A stretch of 64,000 nucleotides of DNA from Microvelia longipes (GCA_018340805.1 JACMZG010001870.1:23926874-23990873), one strand, 5' to 3'. Shown: positions 10,901 to 21,530, counted from the first letter of the stretch. Numbers and translations: made by a program. The notes: generated from the letters alone by a model not told the origin.

Positions 10901-13900
10901 GCTGGTGTCTAACTCTAGCCAGTCAGACACCAGCCTCTGGACAAATCTATTTCACCTGTCTCCTAGCTTCTTTACTTCGCTTTCACTGGCACTGATGATG
11001 AACTGTTAAGTTTGAAAGTTGGCTCTGCCAATAAATATATACTAAGTGGAGTGACATCTTTCTTTTTTTCTCCTATTTGGAAATTCCACAACTCATCTTA
11101 CTATCAAAACATAAATAGTTATGGAATGGACACTATTTATTTAATGTGTGTTACACTACCTGACTATATGTTATTCATAAAAAAAAACAGTAAGAAAATT
11201 GAAATTTATAGGCCATCAAAGTTTAAAAATTCAAGTCAAAATTTTAAAAATAGCGACCAAATTAAAAATGAAAATTTGTGGATTGATTTAACACTTATAA
11301 ATATTTAGTTTCAAATGTTTAACTTGATTAGAAAATTTTGTTGTAGTGAACCAGTAGAATTACCCCAAAATCTAACCAGCTCTTCCTGTCATAGGACTTG
11401 CCTAGTTTGAAGATTCATTGAATCTTGTTATTTGAATCTGTAGCGTGTTTACAAAAAATTTGTACATCTACTCATACATACATAATACAGACACCAATTT
11501 TTTCAATTCTTGGGATCAAGAGCTGCTGAAACGTCAACAGTTTATGAAAAAAGTGGGTGTTACATTTTTTGCTAATGCAAATGCTTCACCCTCCCTCCTT
11601 CTAAGAGGTAGGTAAGCAAAAATCATACATTTATGAAACAAGAATTTCTTTTACATTAGAATGTGTATGAATGGCCTTAATTAAAATTAATCATATGAAA
11701 AAATAAGACTCCACAAAACATAAATGAAAAAACACACTCAACCTGACTATTATACGACACACGGCTAAAATTAATTGACACCCCTCCAAAATCTCAATGC
11801 TTTCAAACCTCATTTTTAAATAAAAAAAATCCCTTCTTTTAAGAAACAAAAAAAATCCCTACTCTGGCAACACTGAAAGTCAGGTTATGTTTTGAATTTT
11901 ATTATTTGTTTTTATTTGATATCGCATTTTTTTATTTTTTAAAATTATTTATTTACTTTTTAAGTAGGAATATTGTTGTATATTATAAATTTACCTAAGT
12001 GTTGCATTAAATTTGTTCGGGAAGTATGAATTAAGTGAAGTTAAAGTTGCTGATTACGTAATGCAATGGATCATAATAGTTCTATGATAAAAGTTTGACG
12101 ATTTTAATAAAATCATCAGCTATAATTACTTTTTTCCAAAATAAACTGCTTTTTTTGTGTCATGTTTGTATAATTGAATGCGTATAGTTTCATATTATAA
12201 GAATAATATGACACAATATGCATTCATGACTTAAAAAAGTCAAGACTGTCATCTATTGAAAGACATGGCATTTTCTGTCTTTTGGTTGACGGACCCCAGA
12301 CCCTGCGCTGTACTCAAATAGCAAGAAATGCTTGAAGAATACATCAATGTCCATGCGTCAAATCATATTACAACTCTGCAATAATTGGATGAATTGAACA
12401 GATTGGAATGAAACCAAACGAACTCGAACAGATAAATACGCACAATAAGGGAAATAAAAGGGTTAATAACGAGGTTACAAATATTTACAACCAGTGTTGC
12501 CTTTTTATGATTTTACGAAAAAGGTATTTTTTTACACCGAGGTTGGCATAAAGTGGAAGGGGAAAGATCGTGGTCGGTCTGAACCAATAGAATTCTTTCC
12601 CTCACTGATTTTTGGCGCGCTGTCAATTGATTTTAGCCGTGTGTCGTATTATAGTGACCATAAGTCCAAATCTAATAAACAAGCAAAAATAATATGTTAT
12701 ATTAAATGATAAACTAAACAAATTAGGTCAATAGTTAGGTTGAACTTAGTCAATAAATTCAGAGATACTTATTTCCTTTAATTATTTACTGAGATTTTTC
12801 TTAAAAACACTTTATGTTAAATGTTATTAAATTAAGTAATAATAATAAAAAATTCATTGCTTTTTTCGAAAACATTGATTAAACAAAAGCCTAACACTGG
12901 TCCACACCAGCCAACTTAAAAGTTAGAATTAATAAGTTTTACCTCAGAAACTTTAAGACAGGCTCTAGGAGCATGGCCACCCTCAAAAATATCTTCAGGA
13001 AGATAATTGAGTAAGAAATCACACATAGAGTAAACAAGTCTTGTAACTGCTGATTTTGAACAGAAATTTACCACATCCTTTTCTTCATGATACTGAAAAT
13101 AAATAAAAACCATAAGAAGAAATAATAATTTAATAAATAAATCGTTAATAATAATTGATTATGATAATAGTAATAATAATAAAAACCATATGAAGAACCA
13201 TAAACACTATAAGAAATATCTGTGTTCCAAAATACATTTATTTTAATACAACTCAATGAAACATATTGTGATAAGCTTTATTTTCTGATAAAATTTTCTA
13301 AAAAAAGAACTTACAAAAACAACAAAATCATTGTGTAAAAGAAGAATAATTTACACTACATAATACCTGGTACTACTTTTAATAAAATAGTTTTTTCAAC
13401 TACAAAAACTATTTAATTAACACAAACTTAACAATGAGGTTTGTTATAAATTAACCAAGTGCCAGTATTAGATACTACTATGTTATACATGGTGTACATA
13501 TTTTGGTCCTCTAATGAAATTTCTGTGTTTTAGCCATCCAAAATGAAATTATTTATAACCTTAAGCAGAACCAAAGTCACTGTATTTTCTCTTATAAATC
13601 AAATCATTTAATTAACTCATTAAAATAATTCATACTAAATTACCTTACACCCTATTCCTTTAGTGTACATGAACTTATCTCTTTCTAGATCATGTAGAGC
13701 CAAACTTAATGTTTGAATTTCAGCAGAAGTTGGATCAGGGTTGCAAGGTGATTCAGCCATCACCTTTTTTCTCAATTCAAGATAGAGAAGAGGCAACTCA
13801 TAGATTCTAAATTGAGCAGGATCCTCATCTACAACAATGGCAAGGAAGAAACCCTTCAACTACACTTATTTATAAACAAACAATTTAAAAACAATAATTA

Positions 13901-16900
13901 AATTGACACTAAATCAGATTTAAAGAGCTTTAGTTATTCAGATTTATTAATATTTTTTTTATTATTTTAAATTTTATTTATAGTTAAAAAATTGGGTACA
14001 GTGTACCTCAGAACTTTTCCCCAAAAATCAGATTTTTTATGCTTATCCACACGACCTAGGACTCCCTTCGCTCATCCTCAGAATAAAAAAAATACCAAAT
14101 TTGTATTGTACTACGTCTTTATACTTACTTCTTAATCATGCTTGTCCTTAGATATAATGCATTCGTTTATTTCAAGCAGTCACACATCCAGGCACTGACC
14201 TTGCTCAATGTTGTTTAATTTTTATGATTAAAAAAAAGCCGTAGATATATATACTTGCCATATTGAAACGAAACTTAGTTTTTAACTGAATTAGATAATA
14301 TTTCTATTTTTCATATTTTTTTAAAATGGTACACAAGTCATTTAATAAAAATTAAACTAATGCTGATAATGTGATAAAACCTGGCACATATGTTATATAT
14401 GAATATATGGGTGCCAAATCTCAAACCAATCAACAATTTTTTGCAGTGTCATTATTGTGGGTCAATGACGTCATACAAATTAATTTTGACATAGCACAAT
14501 TAGACCTAAAGATTGATTTCTGTACCAAGTTTAAACTCTTAAATACTTTTCCTTTATACCTACTATATAAATGAGGAAAAGTAAAAATATGTAATAAAAT
14601 TTGAAAAGAAGAGAGCTCATATTCTACCTTATCCTCTATTACTTAGCTCTGCCACAACCAATATAAGATATGGAATAAATTTAATTTAACAGAATATTTT
14701 TTATTATTATCACAATGAAATGTTAAGTATATTGGATCATTAATAAATATTTTTACCTGCAGCTTCACACAATGTCTCTATAGTGTTTCTAACAGCCGAA
14801 ATCGAATAATTATTTTTCTCATCATTTGGCATGGTGTATATAGGCGGGATTCTACCATTAGGAAAATCTTTCTGTCAACAAAAGATATTAAGAAAATTGT
14901 TAGTAAATTTATCCACGTTTAAAAACAGCAAAAGATGTAGTTATACACAGAGATAAGACAATCACAAAATGATCATATTATGCACTTAGACTATGATGTA
15001 CATGGTCAACCTCCACACAGAACCAAACTTTTCATTGCCTTCAAACTAAAAGCACACCTTTTTTTATAAGTTTCAGCTTAAAAACCCGGGAATGAGGTAC
15101 CTCAGAACTTTTCCTCATCACATCGGATTCGCTATGCTCATCCTCCCTGTTTTGGACCCGCTTCGCTCGTCCTCAGATATTAAATATATTTGTTTCATCC
15201 TCAGTGGTCGATAATAGTGCAACTCCAACAATGAGCAGTAAAAGTCTAGCAAGCCTTTCTCATAGATTAGACTTAATATATTGATTGATTTCTTACAAAA
15301 AAATAAACAATGCTTAAATAATTTGGATCTACATGACTAAAGTATGCATAACTAAACAGGAAAATAAATTCCCTAAATACAAATTAGAATTCCTAGAATT
15401 AAAAATTACAAAAACTTACAGTAAGAAATTGTTTGATTTGATGAAGCAAATGTACATAGTCTTTTTCTGCTTTCCAAGATGAATCTTCAAATGGAATCTT
15501 GTGAGTCTCATCCATTCTTCTCTTTGCTTCAAACCTAAAACCATATTCTATGGGACCTGAAAAATATGTAAATAAAGGATGTTATCAATACTTACTAATA
15601 TTTTAAACATAATTCCTGTTAATGACAAAAAACTTCACAAGCTGATAAAAGAAACCAACCCAAAAAAAGAAGATTTTAGCAAAATAAAGTAAGGGGTGGT
15701 AAGAAGACTCATCAATGGCACAGTTACAAAGGCATTAATTGAATTGATCAGCCCTTTATCTTTTTAGTATCAGACTTAGACCAGGTTCAAGCCATAGAAG
15801 CTATCTTTAACCCTAATAAAGAGAAACAAAACTTAAGGTTTCAGGTGAAATAGTTTAGGGTTAGGTTAAATTGAGTAAAATATACAATCTAAATGTTAAT
15901 TAGTATTAGCAGTTAGCAGCAGAAGAATGAAACAGAGCAGAATTTTCATTCCATTGGGTCTTTTTACAAAACTTGTACAATGATTTTAACTTGCAAGTTA
16001 TGTTTCCGCACAATAATATATTTATAATTTATTATATATATTTATAATATATTCTTAATTGACAATACAACAAATACATAAAAAATAAATGTTTTATCAT
16101 TTATCACAACAGTCAATAAAAATACTTTACCTGGATTAATAAACTCATGAAAAGTAGATAGAACACCTCTTTTTAAATTGAATTCAGACAAGGCAATTTC
16201 AGCTGGCTTAAAATTTCCACTACTGTTTACATAGAAATAATTAACGTGAATCAAGTAAAATTTCTTTGATTTCAAGGCTGAAACAAACGAAAATTACTTT
16301 ATTGAAGTGAAAATGCCAATTAAAGTGAGACATGTGAGAGTATTAGGGTCTATACAATAATCTCCCTACAAAGAGATAAATAATAATAAAAAAAATAAAT
16401 AAAAAAAACCTTATAGCTTATAAAAAACCAATAGGATTAAACCAATATGAAAGGAAACATTTCTGATGATATTCTGCAATTCAAAATGCTAAATAATTAA
16501 ACAAAATCAACCCTAATAACTAATTAATAACTTAAGAGCTTTTTGGACTGTTTTAAATTTAAATATCAATTAAATTAATGAAGACTTCAGTTCTTTTTAT
16601 ATTAAAATTTATAGAAAATAAATTCACAAAGAGCTTTAACTTTTAATAAAAAAAGGACTTAAGTCTTCATTAATTTAATTGATATTACTAATAACTAATT
16701 AGTCCTAACTTCTACTTCTATTAAAAATAAATCCTAACTAAGTAAGACTTCTAATATCTACAATTAATCAATAATTATCACATAATTTGCAATCATGATG
16801 TCATTATTACTTTCATGTGCTCACAGCTGTTTTTATCTGTCAGAATCACTAAATTTCATTAATTTTTAAGAAATAATAACATAAACATTCAAAGCTTTGT

Positions 16901-19505
16901 ATATGATTTCACAAAAAATTGACAGATTGACAGAAAAAGGTTGGCTTGATAGTATTTTGTTAGGCCCTGTGTTTTTTAAGAGTGAGTAGAGTACCTCTTC
17001 TACTCCCCCCCCCCTTAAAATGACCATAGTATTAATATTAATGTAATTTAAAGAAAATCCTCATTAAAAATGTAAATAATAAAACTTCATCACATCCCAT
17101 CAATCATAACCTTCATTTATTACTTAATATACTGTATTTTTAAAGATTTTATATAAAATATATTTTTATTAAATTATGTATTACCAAAATTTTCTATATT
17201 AAATTTTGTAAATATTAGCATCTCTCTAGAATAAAAAATCAGTAATACATACTAAACAAACAAGCATACATTACTAAACATGACCACAGCCGAATAAAAA
17301 GTTTAAGCTGTGTTTTCCTCGGTAGTAAGTAGATAAACCCATCTCAAGAAGAACATAATACATTGCAGACCTTCCTTACAGAGGAGTCGCTTGCCACATA
17401 GAAGAGCACACATAAAATTAAAGATATCTTCTAGGCTTTTGAATTTTCAGATTGAAAATAAATACAGTAAAATTTTACATACTATCTCTAATGTTAGTTT
17501 CCTTAACAGCATTAACAATTGTATTCCTCATTATATTGTTGAATTCTTCTTTCTCCTGCTTCTCTTTTTCTATTTCAGCATAACTGACTCCTAAAGAATT
17601 GAATTTACTTTCTAAATCTGAGGCTCCTTGTCTTTTCTGGTCCTTAGCCATATCATTGTATCGTTTTTTCTCCTCGTCACTTAATTTCTACAAATAAAGA
17701 ATAATAAGTAAAACATAACATTATATAATGTTAAAATAAAAGTAACATGAACATAAATAACTAACTGGAATCACAGATTTATCCTAGCATGTATAGTCAA
17801 GAAATACATAAATATTTAAATACATCAGCATTTTTGATGAAAATTACACAATTTTATTCCCGACAGAATTAATCTTTTGAAATGCGGAACTGCATTTGGG
17901 TCAGTTAGATCAATTTTACAGATCAGATCGGTGAAATTATTTATACATTTAAACAATCCTAATATGAGCCCCAATGGCAAGAGAAATTTATACTGTTCAA
18001 ACCAGCATTTGTACTTTAACTAGATCAAACTGTTAAACTGAGAGTAAGTTAAACTACCAAAAAGTAAGTTGTTTGTTTTCAAAATAAGTTTTAAGGGTGA
18101 CACTAATGATAGAAAGAAGTTTAAGAGGTATTTCAACAGTCAATACAATAATCAGAAATTAAACTTTACACCTAAGAAATGCAATTCTGTTTTATTTAAC
18201 AACAATCCTAGGCCCGTATTCAAAGACGTTTCCTAACATTTTCCTATCGTGTTTTAAAAGTCTTTTAGAGGCTTTGCTTGATTTTATTTAGTAAGAACCT
18301 AAGGTAGTTAAGTCAAAAAGTGATACCATTGTAAGTAACGTAATATATCGCAAAATATCAATGTTATTATCTTATTACCTGGATTTACGACACACTTTGT
18401 CATAAACAACAATGCGGCCTTGCTTTGGCGAATGTTGAATATATTAGAAACTTTATTTACATATGTTTTCAGTAAACAGTAGAGTTAATACAAATACAAT
18501 ATTCAATTATGTAACAGCTTTCATAAATAAAGCAGTATCAAGCGTTTCAAGTTTGAACGTGGACCAGGTTGTACGAATCCAAAGGTGTCTAAATGAAGAC
18601 CTGTTAATCAGTGCAACACTATTTTCATTTTGCTAAATCATTTACACAATTTTGTTTTTCGTATTTTGTCATCAAATTCATTTTTGTTTGTGTAAAATTT
18701 TTTTGGTATAATAATGGCTGAATTATTCACACCGGACCAACTGAATTTCCTCTTTGAATCGATAGCCCGCCACAAACAGAACGTAGAAAATAAAAAATCT
18801 GATTGTGTTAAAAGAATTTCAGGGTAAACTCCCTAATAGTATGGTAAGTGGATTAATAGTAACTTATATTATGTAAATTTATGTAGATAGTTATTAATAC
18901 GACAAAGTGTGTCGTAAATCCAGGTAATAAGTTAATAACATTGATATTTTGCGATATATTACGTTATTTACAATGGTATCACTTTTTGACTCAACTACCT
19001 TAGGTTCTTACTAAAAAAAACATGCAAAGCCTCTAAATGATTTTTAAAACACGGGAATGATCATTTAAATTTGGTGGCTTAAAAACATTTCCCTTACCTA
19101 AACCTAAGGTGAGTGTTAGGAGAATGTTAGGAGTTAGGAAAATGTTAGGTGTTAGGAAAAAGTTAGGTGTTAGGAGAATGTTAGGAAAACGTCTTTGAAT
19201 ACGGGCCCTAGAGTTGTTGGCGGAGGGTCCTCTCACTGTCCTAGGGTTAAACAATTTTGAATGCTACTTTTATTTATTAAATTATCTATTCTAAATATTT
19301 GTTTTAATCTTTTTATGAAAGAAACCAATTAGGTGCTATATATATATATGTTATTAGATACCTTCCATAAATTTCCAACAAAAAGAAACGCTTCATCATT
19401 CTTTTTAGGAAAGTGGTGTCCTCTAGCTTCATGAAGCTTTCTCTGTTCTTGAACAAATATAGCATAACCTGTAATAGGATTAGCCTTCTTCTTTTTTGGT
19501 GGCAT
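7895..19505 (-). CDS. mael: Maelstrom, piRNA-pathway HMG-box and Maelstrom-domain protein (10 coding exons)
   Basis: Ten exons on the minus strand, all with GT-AG borders and matching phases, give 456 codons including the stop: 455 aa, close to known Maelstrom proteins (about 430-460). Residues 1-70 form an HMG box (MPPKKKK start, GYAIFVQEQRK, then LSDEEKKRYNDMAKDQKRQG after the first intron). Residues about 118-340 form the RNase-H-like Maelstrom domain: FYLIHVNYFY, STFHEFINPGPIEYGFRFEA, HKIPF, PPIYTMPNDE, IYELPLLYLEL and GIGCKYHEEKDVVNFC. The C310-x2-H313-x8-C322 pattern fits the C, H and C of the family's ECHC signature; Glu143 (KPAEIAL) is the likely E. The tail is basic and Pro-rich (IPLRRPQIKPQ, ends PPGLSQDVRG). 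Known role: nuclear and nuage factor needed for piRNA-guided transposon silencing in the germline. Introns carry many transposon copies. Homology is by eye but strong. Confidence 0.93.
8090..8335. repeat. About 90-bp satellite, block 1 (3 units) in Maelstrom intron 9
   Basis: Units share TTTTATTGGAAACAACAAAT, then A/T-rich spacing and AAGGTAGTTCATTACCTTAC with an inverted AAGGTA/TACCTT core. Three diverged units lie here and two more at 9023-9165. Confidence 0.75.
8336..8723. other. Sequence separating the two satellite blocks
   Basis: AT-rich, within Maelstrom intron 9. It contains the perfect 12-bp palindrome CTCCCTAGGGAG near 8394. No coding or TIR structure recognised. Confidence 0.4.
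8724..9022. mobile_element. CpG-rich MITE with TIR ATGCAACAAGGGATGAAAGT
   Basis: Left end ATGCAACAAGGGATGAAAGT at 8724 and its inverse ending at 9022, about 299 bp. The flanks allow a TA duplication if the TIR starts TGCAACAAGG (inference). Inside, a unit of about 64 bp (TTTATCTCCC..GGCGCTCCCT) occurs at about 8830-8893 and 8909-8972, and shorter CCTCGG.AAGCCTCGGGAGC motifs lie at 8770-8825. Much richer in GC and CpG than its surroundings. Lies within the satellite in Maelstrom intron 9. Confidence 0.65.
9023..9165. repeat. About 90-bp satellite, block 2
   Basis: Two further units of the AAGGTAGTTCATTACCTTAC satellite, separated from block 1 by about 690 bp that includes the CpG-rich MITE. 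Confidence 0.7.
9275..9391 (-). CDS. mael: Maelstrom coding exon 9
   Basis: Acceptor TTTTTGTAG, 117 nt, donor GTAATT; phase 0 throughout. Codes a Ser/Ala/Pro-rich tail segment (AHESSVSSKNTNVIRPPTF and APRPLASS). Confidence 0.75.
10115..10126. repeat. Poly-G run (12)
   Basis: Twelve consecutive G on the plus strand in Maelstrom intron 8. Confidence 0.9.
10542..10607 (-). CDS. mael: Maelstrom coding exon 8
   Basis: Acceptor CTTTTTAG, 66 nt, donor GTATAT; phase 0 throughout. Codes RGYDDDGFETIPLRRPQIKP, the start of the disordered basic tail. Confidence 0.8.
10757..11078. mobile_element. Near-perfect 154-bp-arm fold-back (possible Penelope-type inverted insertion)
   Basis: Left arm 10757-10910 and right arm 10925-11078 are inverse complements with few mismatches, around a 14-nt loop. 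Arm features on the right are CCTGTCTCCTAGCTTCTTTA, then CTGATGATGAACTGTTAAG, GCCAATAAATATATACTAAG and a T-rich end. The 13-bp word AAAACATAAATAG flanks the structure directly (10750-10762 and 11106-11118), consistent with a target duplication. The GATGATGAACTG..AATAAA pattern recalls Penelope-like 3' regions, which often insert as inverted pairs. That assignment is tentative. Lies in Maelstrom intron 7. Confidence 0.75.
11746..12655. mobile_element. TIR element with TACGACACACGGCTAAAA ends, non-autonomous
   Basis: Left ACTATTATACGACACACGGC at 11746 and the inverse GCCGTGTGTCGTATTATAGT ending at 12655. The inverted match runs on through CTAAAATTAATTGACA, about 38 bp in all. 910 bp with no coding. 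Inserted in Maelstrom intron 7. A lone diverged end of the same family is at 22648-22682. Superfamily not determined. Confidence 0.65.
12943..13092 (-). CDS. mael: Maelstrom coding exon 7 (His/Cys of ECHC)
   Basis: Acceptor ATTTTCAG, 150 nt, donor GTAAAA; phase 0 in and out. Codes YHEEKDVVNFCSKSAVTRLV through RACLKVSE with His313 and Cys322. Confidence 0.92.
13644..13828 (-). CDS. mael: Maelstrom coding exon 6
   Basis: The acceptor is set at TTGTTGTAG (13829-13831) because the more 5' TAG at about 13861 would put the reading out of phase and meet a stop. Only this one joins CEAA to DEDPAQFRIYELPLLYLEL in frame, and it has a good pyrimidine tract. 185 nt, donor GTAATT; phase 1 in, 0 out. Ends YTKGIGCK, which supplies the first Cys of the CHC triad. 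Confidence 0.88.
13984..14585 (+). mobile_element. Family A repeat, copy 1
   Basis: Begins near TTGGGTACAGTGTACCTCAG, includes GCTCATCCTCAGAAT, CTGATAATGTGATAAAACCT and GGCACATATGTTA, and ends ATAAATGAGGAAAAGTA. Near-complete diverged copy of the abundant 0.6-0.75 kb repeat in Maelstrom intron 5. Outer ends carry the inverted word ACTTTTCCTCAT/ATGAGGAAAAGT. Confidence 0.65.
14757..14871 (-). CDS. mael: Maelstrom coding exon 5
   Basis: Acceptor TTGACAG, 115 nt, donor GTAAAA; phase 0 in, 1 out. Codes DFPNGRIPPIYTMPNDEKNN and ends ETLCEAA. Confidence 0.9.
15080..15255 (+). mobile_element. Family A repeat, copy 2 (truncated)
   Basis: Only the leading part: GAGGTACCTCAGAACTTTTC, then CACATCGGATTCGCTATGCT and CCGCTTCGCTCGTCCTCAG. 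Maelstrom intron 4. Confidence 0.6.
15420..15556 (-). CDS. mael: Maelstrom coding exon 4
   Basis: Acceptor TTTTTCAG, 137 nt, donor GTAAGT; phase 1 in, 0 out. Codes PIEYGFRFEAKRRMDETHKI through LLHQIKQFLT, which continues the INPG..GFRF block of the family. Confidence 0.92.
16131..16277 (-). CDS. mael: Maelstrom coding exon 3 (start of Maelstrom domain)
   Basis: Acceptor TTTCAG, 147 nt, donor GTAAAG; phase 1 in, 1 out. Codes LKSKKFYLIHVNYFY to STFHEFINPG. Contains Glu143, the likely E of the ECHC signature. Confidence 0.92.
16562..16686. mobile_element. Small MITE-like inverted repeat
   Basis: Arms AATATCAATTAAATTAATGA to about 16598 and the inverse (16650-16686, TCATTAATTTAATTGATATT) around a 50-bp centre. 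Maelstrom intron 2. No coding. Confidence 0.6.
17483..17687 (-). CDS. mael: Maelstrom coding exon 2 (end of HMG box, linker)
   Basis: Acceptor TTTGTAG, 205 nt, donor GTATGT; phase 0 in, 1 out. Codes KLSDEEKKRYNDMAKDQKRQ and a Lys/Glu-rich helical linker ending VKETNIRD. Confidence 0.9.
18211..19207. mobile_element. PIF/Harbinger-like TIR element with Myb/SANT remnant
   Basis: Ends GGCCCGTATTCAAAGACGTT at 18211 and the inverse ending at 19207. The 3-bp direct repeat CTA at 18208-18210 and 19208-19210 is the TSD. TIRs are long: with an internal array removed, similarity extends beyond 150 bp, including TACCTGGATTTACGACACAC on both arms. The right arm holds a TTAGG-cored array (GTTAGGAAAAT and GTTAGGT units, about 19100-19190). 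The terminal 11 bp match the element at 3048-5470. 997 bp, in Maelstrom intron 1. Confidence 0.75.
18714..18827 (+). pseudogene. N-terminal remnant of Zeste/Myb-SANT-like transposon protein
   Basis: 37 codons: MAELFTPDQLNFLFESIARH, then KQNVENKKSDCVKR and a stop. The pattern (hydrophobic ESIARH..VENKKSD) resembles the start of Zeste-type Myb/SANT-like DNA-binding domains, which form the accessory protein of many PIF/Harbinger transposons. Truncated before the K..aW..I..F core. Its presence inside the Harbinger-like TIRs supports the assignment. Confidence 0.5.
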
Positions 19506-19524
19506 AACGTTGTACCTCTCTTAC
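19362..19524 (-). CDS. mael: Maelstrom coding exon 1 (start of HMG box)
   Basis: The exon probably begins at 19524 after a TTTCAG acceptor. The ATG is at 19505-19503 and 48 codons run to 19362, followed by donor GTATCT. Phase 0 out. Codes MPPKKKKANPITGYAIFVQE through FLFVGNLWK. Confidence 0.9.
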
Positions 19525-20048
19525 CTGAAATGATAAGAACATATTTAATTAAATATTTATACAATATACTATTATTTTAGTACTCGATATATGGTGATCC
19601 AAATTATGCACCCTCGAATGCCAAGAAAAAAATATGACATATATAAATTGGAGTGGAAACAAATGCAACATCTTTAAATGGTACTCACGCGTGACCTTCA
19701 ATTTAATACACCACTGTAATTTAACTAGTTAGTTGCTTGATATTCTTATTTAAAAAAACAAATACATTATAATTTTTAAAAAAAGAAAGAAAAAACAGAG
19801 CCATGGGCAATGACCGTCAACCATAGTTTAGATTATCAAGAAAATAAATTAGGTCTATAGGGCAATCATTTGATGGGTGGGTTATAATCGATGTTATTTT
19901 TATAAAATTAGTCAATATTCAAATAAAATTGAGCACATGTAAAGATATTCAGATAAGAAAAAAGTTCCACAAAAATAATAGTTTATTGGCAATATGCTAT
20001 CTAATAAGTCCATACATCTTTTGTCAAACTATTTGGGAGTGATGATCT

Positions 20049-20504
20049 CAAAGAGACTAAAACTATTAGAGGGAGGATACAACAGCTCTTATCATTCCTT
20101 GGGTAGCTAGGTGCCGTAACGGTACATTGGTGACGTCATTTTTTTTATTTTTCCTAATAATTACAATTTCACGTAAATATTACATTCTTTTTTGACTATT
20201 TTGTTTTAAATCAAGTAAAATGAATTTAAAATATGTTTTAATTATTATCTATTGCATGTATTCTTTAATTGTCACTTTTGAATAAAGTGTTTTAATGTGG
20301 CATCACTGAAAAATGTCCGCCGTTAGTGAAGTGCATGCTACAATAGGAGTTGTAGAGGGGTGGGGGAGTATCTAGTCTCTCTCTAGGGAGACTATAGTAG
20401 GGGTAAGTACAGTTATGGCACCTATGGAATCTGTCTCACTTCCAGACCCCGTATCACTGTGTTAATGGGGATCTGTCCTCCCTCTAATATTTTTAGTCTC
20501 TTTG
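20049..20504. mobile_element. hAT-type MITE with 8-bp TSD
   Basis: TIR CAAAGAGACTAAAACTATTA at 20049 and the inverse ending TTTTAGTCTCTTTG at 20504. The 8-bp direct repeat GATGATCT lies at 20041-20048 and 20505-20512. An 8-bp TSD with a CA-starting TIR fits hAT. 456 bp, no coding. Lies between Maelstrom coding exon 1 and its probable upstream non-coding exon. Confidence 0.8.
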
Positions 20505-21470
20505 GATGATCTAAAGAAATATAAAACAAGTAATGAATGTAAAACAACATTATTCAGTTTCAAGTGACAGTACCTTCCTTTTTACCCTATGTGGGTTATG
20601 AGTGCTAATCAGGAAAGAATTGTTTATTTAGGTGGGTTTAAGGCTACAACTATATTGATATTGAATCAATCAGTGAATTTACTACTGTAAATGTGAATTT
20701 CGGGCTGTTAAATCATCGTCACATGTCAAGAAAATAAATTTGTTTCTGCAAGGATTATTATCAATGTTGTAAACGTCCTTCAAATTTGGTTAAATCAATA
20801 ATCTGAGACAAAAACAGGTACTTAGTTCTTATAAAACATTATTATTTTTAATCTATACTGCTGACCATCTTTAAAATGTATCTCAATGGAAGCTCTCAGA
20901 GTTTTGGAGTGGTGTAAATCCACATGTTGATTCTATTTCAATAAAAGTACAACGAATTTATTAAGTCATACTAAAGACTTTATTGAGATGGTCTAACAAA
21001 AGTGTGATTAATTTTAATTTAATTATGACAAAGAAGAGACAATGAACAAAAGTATTTTGATGCAAACTAAGCTCAAGTTAGGAAGGACAATGGATTGACT
21101 TGTTGATTCTATTTCACTATAGTTACACAAAACATTTCTTACATATTTTATTAATCACTTATGAGTATGATGTCATAATTAGACCAAATGTCACCATTGT
21201 TATATTATCTCGTCTGGCTGACCACTTATAACTGGCTGTTCATGAGAGGACTATCTAGTCCATTTGTAAATAAATGTTAACAGAATAATAAAAGCAAATT
21301 AAATGTTTGGTATCAACCAATGTTCATGTAATTTTTCCAGATTATAGACAGCGATTTCCACGGCTTAAATTAAAATTGAATTAGGGTAAAACGAGATATA
21401 AATTAATAAAAGGAAACAAACTTTCACTCATACAATATCGTAGCGAAAAAAAAGATAAAAAAGTTCTTAC

Positions 21471-21530
21471 CTACTTTCAGAGCGCCAAGAACAACTGAAT
21501 TTTAAAGAGGGAACACTATTAAAAACTAAA
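21471..21530 (-). other. mael: Probable Maelstrom 5' non-coding exon
   Basis: On the minus strand GTTCTTGGCGCTCTGAAAG then TAG|GTAAGAAC gives a strong donor at 21470-21469, matching the TTTCAG acceptor at 19525. The upstream limit is arbitrary. Inferred from splice signals only. Confidence 0.4.

Noticed and set aside
13635..13859. Longer exon 6 of mael starting near 13859 (LKGFFLAIVVDEDP)
   Set aside because: The acceptor at 13860 is out of phase with exon 5. The internal TAG at 13829-13831 joins in frame and has the better pyrimidine tract, so the extra residues are intronic.
19090..19190. TTAGG-like repeats resembling the arthropod telomere repeat
   Set aside because: Irregular 11- and 7-nt units inside the TIR of a transposon, with no uninterrupted TTAGG run.
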